The notes below the pieces were generated by a model. That model made no database searches. It worked only from the letters and a program-made list of their open reading frames with translations, and was not told the origin of the DNA. A DNA stretch of 41,058 nucleotides from Bacteroidota bacterium (GTDB taxonomy: Bacteria; Bacteroidota; Bacteroidia; Bacteroidales; M50B96): positions 1 through 41,058 of the forward strand of contig JANTGP010000006.1 of assembly GCA_024762835.1 (NCBI GenBank), written 5' to 3'. A program made the position numbers and the translations under genes. Shown here piece after piece: positions 9,525-16,900 of the stretch (its first letter is position 1; the number at the start of each line of letters is the position of its first letter).

Positions 9525-9559
9525 AATCTTCTTTGAAGATACCAAGTAGGTTTAATAAT

Positions 9560-9588
9560 AAAAACGGAATGGAAACATTCCGTTTTTA
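9560..9588 (+). terminator. Intrinsic terminator with GAAA tetraloop
   Basis: AAAAACGGAATG (9560-9571) pairs perfectly with CATTCCGTTTTT (9576-9587) around the stable tetraloop GAAA, ending in a T5 run. It is 35 bases after the stop of the first trypsin-like protease, so its paralogue downstream probably has its own promoter. Confidence 0.9.
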
Positions 9589-9615
9589 TTTGGAAGTAAT
9601 TATTTACTAAATTTG
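9589..9615 (+). promoter_or_regulatory. Probable promoter of the second trypsin-like protease
   Basis: An exact TAnnTTTG box (TAAATTTG, 9608-9615) follows TTTG (9589-9592) with a 15-base spacer, slightly shorter than usual. It sits directly after the terminator and 47 bases before the ATG at 9663, which fits independent transcription of that gene. Confidence 0.45.
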
Positions 9616-9662
9616 TACGGAATATTAAGATATAAGCTCAGTTTATTTAACATACATATCAT

Positions 9663-12074
9663 ATGCAAAGAATTATAGCCCTATTATTAGTTTCAATTTT
9701 GTATTTTCTGAATATTCCCTTTTCTTATTCACAAATAGGGCATGGCGGTGCACCTCTTAGTTCAAAATTTGGGTTGAGTAACAATATCAATTTTATAAAG
9801 CTCAGCCCGGTTGATAATGAGCAAGAGAGGGAGGAAAATATGCCTAATGATGATTTAAAACTCTATCCTTTTGCAAAAATGATTGATGTCTCGATAGATG
9901 TTTTTGAGAATGCAACATTAGACAGCTTGTCTGACGGAACTCTTTGGAGGATGGGAATTATTTCTCAAAATGCTTTGTCGATTTATACTGTCTTTTCAAA
10001 GTTTAGTTTACCTGATGATGCTTATTTGTTTGTTTATTCAGCAAACAAAAAACAAATATTAGGGAAATTTACATCTGACAATAACAAGGCGAACGGAAAA
10101 CTTACAATAATGCCGGTTGCAGGTGATACTGTTATTTATGAGTATTTTCAAGCGAATAGTGTAAAGTCAAAAGCTGAACTTATTATTTCACTTATTGGAC
10201 ATGACTATCGTGGAATTATTCCATTATTAGATAATTCCAAAGATGGTAGTTTTGGTTCATCGGGTGATTGCAATGTTGATATAAATTGTTTTGAAGGCAC
10301 GGAATGGCAAAAGGAGAAACATGCTGTTTGCCGCATTATTGCTAATGGCAGTTTGTGTACAGGTACTCTTGTAAATAATACAAATTTTGATGCACGTCCA
10401 TTATTTCTTACAGCCCATCATTGCATTAGCGAACAGGCAACTGCTGATAATATGCTGTGTGTTTTTAATTACGAAAGTGCAATTTGCAATGGCGAGGATG
10501 GTTCTGTTGAGCAGTCAATATCAGGTGGCTTGGTAAGGGCAACAACTGATAATCTTGACTTTTGCCTGATTGAACTAAGCGAGTCGCCTCTTCCTTCGTT
10601 TCAGCCGTATTTTGCAGCATGGAACAGAGTTGATACACCAGCTGTAAATACTACATGCATTCACCACCCACATGGCGATGTAAAGAAAATCTCGAAAGAT
10701 GACGACGCATCTGTTACTGGCGATTACGGATATGGATTTGACAATAATTCTCATTGGTTAATTTCTGATTGGGAGCTGGGGACGACTGAAGGGGGATCCT
10801 CGGGTTCGCCTTTGTTTAATCAGAATCATCAGGTAATTGGAGACTTAACAGGCGGGGAGGCAAGCTGTGCCAATTCTGTTAATGATTATTTCTCAAAATT
10901 TGCTATTGCATGGGATAGCTACTCAGACCATAATAAACAATTGAAATACTGGCTTGACCCTGCCGGAACAGAGGCAGAGCAAATAGCCGGTTATGATCCT
11001 TACTACGGACAAAATGCTCCTGTTGCAAATTTTTCTTCTTCACAAACTCAGATTCTTGCGGGTAGTCTTACCGGTTTTACCGATTTGTCGGAAGGGAACG
11101 TTAACTCATGGTACTGGACTTTTGACGGTGCTACCCCAAATCATTCTACCGAACAATTTCCACGGGATATTAAATTTACATATGCCGGTACGTTTAATGT
11201 AAGTTTGGTTGTGACAAACTCTTACGGAAGTGACACTGAAATAAAACAATCATTTATTACTGTATCTGACGGTTGTATTCGCTCAAGTAATATTGCCGAG
11301 GATGAGACCTTGTATCTTTATACCTTTTCGGGAAATGAATGGGGGTACTGGACAGGTCATAATGAGCATGGTTTTTCTGAGTTTGCTGAAAGATATACCA
11401 ATCAAAGTGGGAATTTTGTTCATGGTGTTTATATCCTTCCTGCTCGTGCCGATTATTCAAATGCTTCGGATTTTGTTACGATAAAAGTTAGGGACGGCGG
11501 AGGTAAGCCCGGCTCTGTTTTATACAGTGTTGACAAGAGTATAGCCTCATTTTCACCGGGTGTTTGGAAGTTTATATCTTTTCAGCCTGCTGTTGAGACT
11601 GATGGTAGTTTTTATGTTGGATATGAGATTTATTATAATCAGCAAGATACATTTGCTGTGCCTCATGCAGAACCTCGTGGTGCCGGCGGATTAAATACAA
11701 CATTTGTTAAAGATGGTAATATCTGGAAATCAATTAACACTTTCTCGCCGGATATGTCAATATCTTTATGCGTTGAACCATATATATGCGGTACCCTTTC
11801 GTCTATTGATGAGGATATTTTATCTGATGATGTTATTGTTTTTCCAAATCCTGCAAACGACGAATTGTTTATTGATATATCAGCTTTAAGCGATAAATTA
11901 TTTAAAATCGAAATCTTAACTATCACAGGACAAATTCTTATAAGTGATAGTAAGATTGCTGAATCTAATCTTATATCTCTTGACATTAGTAATTTATCTT
12001 CCGGAATATATTTTATTAGCTTAAGTAGTAAGAATAATAGAATTGTTAAGACTTTGGAAGTCTTTAGACATTAA
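9663..12074 (+). CDS. T9SS-sorted trypsin-like serine endopeptidase, paralogue with extra domain
   Basis: An 803-residue paralogue of the preceding protease. Signal peptide about 1-23 (ends FSYSQ); N-terminal beta-rich region to about 185; catalytic domain about 190-440 with H253 in FLTAHHC, D299 in NLDFCLIEL and S380 in GGSSGSPLF, plus HHPHGDVKKIS. A PKD domain (about 455-540) follows. Then comes a segment of about 175 residues (545-720) missing from the neighbour, rich in aromatic residues and Gly, which may be a carbohydrate- or substrate-binding jelly roll. The T9SS type A sorting domain (about 728-803, VFPNPANDELFI) ends it. All catalytic residues are kept, so both copies should be active but may differ in targeting. 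Its stop codon overlaps the stop of the convergent antiporter gene, with no terminator between. Confidence 0.92.
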   Translation: MQRIIALLLVSILYFLNIPFSYSQIGHGGAPLSSKFGLSNNINFIKLSPVDNEQEREENMPNDDLKLYPFAKMIDVSIDVFENATLDSLSDGTLWRMGIISQNALSIYTVFSKFSLPDDAYLFVYSANKKQILGKFTSDNNKANGKLTIMPVAGDTVIYEYFQANSVKSKAELIISLIGHDYRGIIPLLDNSKDGSFGSSGDCNVDINCFEGTEWQKEKHAVCRIIANGSLCTGTLVNNTNFDARPLFLTAHHCISEQATADNMLCVFNYESAICNGEDGSVEQSISGGLVRATTDNLDFCLIELSESPLPSFQPYFAAWNRVDTPAVNTTCIHHPHGDVKKISKDDDASVTGDYGYGFDNNSHWLISDWELGTTEGGSSGSPLFNQNHQVIGDLTGGEASCANSVNDYFSKFAIAWDSYSDHNKQLKYWLDPAGTEAEQIAGYDPYYGQNAPVANFSSSQTQILAGSLTGFTDLSEGNVNSWYWTFDGATPNHSTEQFPRDIKFTYAGTFNVSLVVTNSYGSDTEIKQSFITVSDGCIRSSNIAEDETLYLYTFSGNEWGYWTGHNEHGFSEFAERYTNQSGNFVHGVYILPARADYSNASDFVTIKVRDGGGKPGSVLYSVDKSIASFSPGVWKFISFQPAVETDGSFYVGYEIYYNQQDTFAVPHAEPRGAGGLNTTFVKDGNIWKSINTFSPDMSISLCVEPYICGTLSSIDEDILSDDVIVFPNPANDELFIDISALSDKLFKIEILTITGQILISDSKIAESNLISLDISNLSSGIYFISLSSKNNRIVKTLEVFRH

Positions 12075-13309
12075 TTCTTCTTTTCTGTTATTTCCAATTC
12101 TGTATTATCAGCTTTTCGTAGCTTTTTACCGTGATGGATAAGAGAATAGGCCATTATCACACTCGAAATTATTATTGTGAAAAGTAAAATACCTGAATCA
12201 AATGCTTTTATTTGATATTCTTCGGGTATTCCAAAGAACAAGAGAATCGTAATTAATCCACGCGGTGCAACAAATATTTGGGGGTAAATATCATGACGGA
12301 CAAAGAGCTTTAAAATCAGAAATCGTAAAAAATAAATAGCAGCCAGAATAATTATACTGATTACAATAACATTTATACTTACTAAGGAGCTGAGTGCTAT
12401 TGTCATACCAAATATTACAAAGAAAAAAGTACGAACAATAAAGGATGATTCAACAGTAATGATATTAAAATCGCCATAAATCGTTTTAATGGACTTTTCA
12501 TCAACCAGTTTTTTTAACTTCCCTTTAAAAAAGAATGTATGATTATTAAGTATTAGCCCGAAAATCAATATCATTATTAATGATGAAAAATGCATCAGTT
12601 TACCAATTGCATACAATAATATAAGAATTGCTATCAGCAAAAACAGCCTTACATTTGTTCCCATCTTGTGAAATAGATAAATCAAAATATAGCTCAATAC
12701 TACCGAAATAATGATTGTTAAAGCAATATTGCCAACTATATGAAGACCTAGATCTTTTGCACCATCCATATTTACACTCTCAAGCAAAAAATAAAAGAAC
12801 ATAATACCAAGTATATCTGAGAATGTACTTTCATATACCATAAACTCTTCCTTATCTTTTGATAAGTTTGAAACACTGGGAATAATAATGGCACTGCTCA
12901 TTATCGAAAGAGGAATAGCATACACAAGGGCTTCAAACAAAGAAGTGTCGAGGAATGCCTGAATAGTGTAAGCAATAATAAGCGATGTTACAGCTAAGCC
13001 AATCAGGGCTACTGTAAAGGATTTCCAAATAACAGATAGTTTCTCTTTTTTGAGCTCCAAATCAAGTGAAGCTTCAAGTACAATCATTATTAAACCTACA
13101 ATGCCAAGCACTTCGAGAATTGGAAACAGGTTTAGCTCGCCAACACCCATTATTTCCAGTCCTTCTTTTATTAATAAACCTAAAACAATTAATAGTAAAA
13201 CACTAGGAATATTTGTTCTGGAAGAGATAATATTAAAAAAGAATGAGATAATTATTATTAGTGAAGCAGCTATAATAAAACCGTATGAATTGAAACTTGT
13301 AAAGTCCAT
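12071..13309 (-). CDS. Cation:proton antiporter (Na+/H+ exchanger fold)
   Basis: A 412-residue inner-membrane protein with about 12 hydrophobic segments, of the sodium/hydrogen exchanger superfamily. It would exchange H+ for Na+ or K+ and help with pH and salt balance. The region that in CPA1/CPA2 carriers holds the ion-binding ND or DD pair reads FSDILG here (S164-D165), so the aspartate is kept but its partner is serine. There is no C-terminal TrkA-N/RCK domain; the short tail (about 390-412) is charged. It lies 17 bases after the small beta-barrel gene and is likely in the same operon. Exact ion and coupling cannot be predicted. Confidence 0.85.
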   Translation of the reverse strand: MDFTSFNSYGFIIAASLIIIISFFFNIISSRTNIPSVLLLIVLGLLIKEGLEIMGVGELNLFPILEVLGIVGLIMIVLEASLDLELKKEKLSVIWKSFTVALIGLAVTSLIIAYTIQAFLDTSLFEALVYAIPLSIMSSAIIIPSVSNLSKDKEEFMVYESTFSDILGIMFFYFLLESVNMDGAKDLGLHIVGNIALTIIISVVLSYILIYLFHKMGTNVRLFLLIAILILLYAIGKLMHFSSLIMILIFGLILNNHTFFFKGKLKKLVDEKSIKTIYGDFNIITVESSFIVRTFFFVIFGMTIALSSLVSINVIVISIIILAAIYFLRFLILKLFVRHDIYPQIFVAPRGLITILLFFGIPEEYQIKAFDSGILLFTIIISSVIMAYSLIHHGKKLRKADNTELEITEKKN

Positions 13310-13326
13310 CGTGATTTATGTTCTGA

Positions 13327-13947
13327 TTAGAAACTGAAATTAATTTTGAATACCGGATTTGAATATGGTGTAAAAGCCTCTTCGGTAAGGTTATATAAAA
13401 CTAACAGACTAACTGTAGCCCGTTCGTTTAATTTCTGTCGTATTCCGCCGCCAACAAGAAAACTGTTAATCCATGTGCGGCCATCATTAATCATATTACC
13501 TGCAGCATCGTATGAATAGGCATTTACATTTAATCTTTCGAATTCTGTATGAGCAATTATACTTCCTATATTCAATTTAAGTGTCTCTTCAAGATTGTCA
13601 AATAACATATAATCTGCAAACACGTTAGCCCCGTATGTTTTTGATTTATATTCCCATGTTTGGATGTTACCTGAATTTACTTGATATTGAATACTTTCTT
13701 TATAATACAAATAGCTAATTCCTAAACCTGCATCAAAACGTTCCGTAAACTTGTAGCCGATATTTGGGGCAATCTCAATATAAGTAACATTGCCAAGTGC
13801 CAATCCAAAGTTTCCACCATAAAAAACTCTGCTTTTCCATGCCGGTTTTTTATGTATCTTTTCTGTTGCATTATCCTCTGTAAGATATTGTGCCTTAACG
13901 CCAAACCCTGTAAAAAATACAATAAGGAATAAATAAATAACTTTCAT
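13327..13947 (-). CDS. Small outer-membrane beta-barrel-like protein
   Basis: A 206-residue protein with a signal peptide (MKVIYLFLIVFFTGFGVKAQ). Alternating hydrophobic/polar strands of 8-12 residues (for example RVFYGGNFGLALGN, YIEIAPNIGYKF, RFDAGLGISYLYY) and a final aromatic residue (KINFSF) are typical of an 8-strand outer-membrane barrel. It resembles the generic Bacteroidota outer-membrane beta-barrel families; no specific function is visible. It stands 51 bases after the tandem UvrA gene and 17 bases before the antiporter gene, all on one strand, so the three may share a transcript. Confidence 0.75.
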   Translation of the reverse strand: MKVIYLFLIVFFTGFGVKAQYLTEDNATEKIHKKPAWKSRVFYGGNFGLALGNVTYIEIAPNIGYKFTERFDAGLGISYLYYKESIQYQVNSGNIQTWEYKSKTYGANVFADYMLFDNLEETLKLNIGSIIAHTEFERLNVNAYSYDAAGNMINDGRTWINSFLVGGGIRQKLNERATVSLLVLYNLTEEAFTPYSNPVFKINFSF

Positions 13948-13998
13948 AGCTACAAAGTTAATTTAATTATTGATTATTTTTGAATACTAAAATTTTTA

Positions 13999-16900
13999 CT
14001 ATTCATTATATGAGGCTTGCATAGAAGAACTAACAATCTCTCCACCTTCTTCGCCTGCTTCCGGCCCTAATTCGATAATATAATCGGAGCTGTCAATTAT
14101 TCCTTTATTATGTTCAACAACGATTATTGAATGGCCTTCATCAATTAAGCGTTTAAATATTTTTAGCAAATTATTAATATCTTCAAAATGTAATCCTGTG
14201 CTCGGCTCGTCTAAAAGAAAAACCATGTTATTTGAAACTGCATTGATTAACTCTTTAGAGAACTTAAGTCTTTGCAGCTCACCGCCAGACAGATTGCTTG
14301 TTGCCTGTCCGGATTGAATATATCCTAAGCCGGCTTCCTTTAGTATATTTAAGCCACGAGCTATTGCTTTATCATTGCTGAATAAATCACTAAGTTCATC
14401 AATTGTCATTTGTAGTACGTCGTATATTGATGCCGACTTGTATTTACATTCTAACACCTCCGGCACGAATCGTTTCCCTTTACAGGCTTCACATTCAATC
14501 CATACATCTTGCAAAAAGTCCATAGCAATTCTTATTTGTCCGCGACCATGGCATTGTTCGCATCTGCCAGCTTTTTGGTTAAATGAGAAGTGTCTTTTTG
14601 CCAATTTGTGCTTTATGGCATATTCTGTTTTTGCAAATTCATTACGAATCAACTCGTAAATACCGGTATAACTGAGAATATTGCTGCTTGCAGATTTACC
14701 CGGCAAGCTATTATCAATAGAAATAACTTTACCGGTATTATTACTTACTGAAATCGAGTTGCAGTTTATAGCTCTGTTTTCTTTCAGCGAAGGATAAAGA
14801 ACATCAAATACCAAACTTGTTTTTCCGCTACCCGAAACACCTGTTACAGCAACCAAAGAGTTCAAAGGAATATCTATATCTATGTTTTTCAGGTTATTTG
14901 CATGGGCATTTTTAATCTTTATAAAATCACTTTTATTTCCTATTTGTCTATTAAGCTTAAGTAATTGTTTTCTGCCGCTTAGGTATTCGCCGGTTAAGGT
15001 ATGGCTGCTGATAATGTTTTCAACACTACCCGAAGCGACAATATTTCCTCCATAGTTTCCTGCACCCTGTCCCATTTCAATTATATGGTCGGCTGCTCTT
15101 ATTATATCTTCATCATGCTCAACAATAATAATCGTATTACCCATTTCTTTCAGGTATTGAAGTTGTTGAATAAGCTTTCTTGTATCCCTGCTATGTAATC
15201 CGATTGTTGGTTCGTCAAGCACAAACATGATTCCGGTTAAACCGCTTCCAAGCATACCGGCAAGTCGCAATCGTTGTGCTTCGCCACCTGAAAGACTCTT
15301 TGTTGGCCTGTCAATACTAAGATAGGATAAACCAAGATTCGATATATATTCAAGTCTGCTGACAATTTCCCTGATTATTGGCTCAGAGATACTTAGTAAA
15401 GAGGCTTGTTCTTGCTCATTGTTTGATATTAACAGTTTGGCAGTTAATATTTCCTGAAAAAACACAATACTTTCCTTGACTGTCAATGCAGATAATCCGG
15501 CAATATTGTAGTTGCAATATTTCCATTCGAGAATGGCAGGATTATATCTGGTGCCACTACAGTAATTACACTCAATATCTTTCATGATGTTTAACATTGC
15601 AGCTCCTCTATCATCTGCATGCTTGCGCTCATATTCTTCTTCAACATATCCTGTAAATCCTTGCCATGCAGTACTAAACCTATGTTCCCCAATTCTGCCT
15701 TTTCTATTGTACTGCCATCTTATATTATATATTTTATCGCCAGTACCAAACATGGCAATTTCTTTTTCATTATCACCTAGCTCGTTCCATGCTTTACTGA
15801 AATCAATATTTAATTCTTCCCCGACTTTGTGCAGAATAGCAATATATTGTCCATCAGGATCACCATAAAACTTACCCGTTTTACTTCCGTTTAGAGCTCC
15901 GTTAATGAGCGATTTCTCAGGATTACTAACTAATTTCTCAGGGTCGCAAACTGTAATTTTACCAAGTCCTTTACAGTATTCGCAGGCACCTTCTTCGTTG
16001 TTAAATGAAAAGGCAGAAACCGGCAAATCATTTATTTTTTTTGTTGGATGCGAAGCTGTCCGCGAAAAGAGTAGTCTGTAATAATCACTTATCTCTGTTA
16101 AAGTTCCAAGAGTCGAACGTGGATTATTAGATATTTGTTTTTGGCTAATTGCTATTGCAGGCATTAATCCCTTTGCTGATTCAAATGAAGTTTTGCGTTT
16201 TTGTCCAATTAAATTACGAATATAAGCCGAGAAATTTTCTATAAACAGATGCTGTCCTTCGGCAAAAATAGTATCAAAAGCCAATGATGATTTGCCCGAA
16301 CCTGAGACACCCGTTACAACAGTAATTTTATTTACCGGTATCTCAATATCAATATTTTTTAAGTTATTGGTTTTTACCGATGTAAATGTGATTGGCAACT
16401 CCAAGTTGGTTTTTGCTGTTTCTGATTTTGCTTTTTCCCGGGATGTAGTTTGTTTAAAATTAAAATTTTGTTTTTCTCTTAGAGCATCAGCAGTAAACGA
16501 TTTTTCACAATTTACTATATCTTGCACATTGCCTGCAAAAACAAGCTTACCACCGGTTTTTCCGCTACCCGGTCCAAGGTCAATAATATGGTCGGCATTT
16601 AAAATAAATTCAGAATTATGCTCAATGCTTATTATTGTATTTCCTTTTTCTACAAGTTTGTTTAAAGCCTTTAGCAAGATTTTTACATCGGCAGAATGAA
16701 GACCTGTTGTAGGTTCGTCAAGGATATAAAGTGTATTGCCTCGGCTTATTTTTGCTAGTTCACCTGCAAGCTTTATCCGTTGGGCTTCGCCACCCGACAG
16801 TGTTGTTGAGCTTTGACCGAGAGCTAAATATCCTAAGCCTAAATCATTCATTGTTTGCAATATACGCGTCAATTTCCCTTGTCCCTCAAAGAAATCCAGA

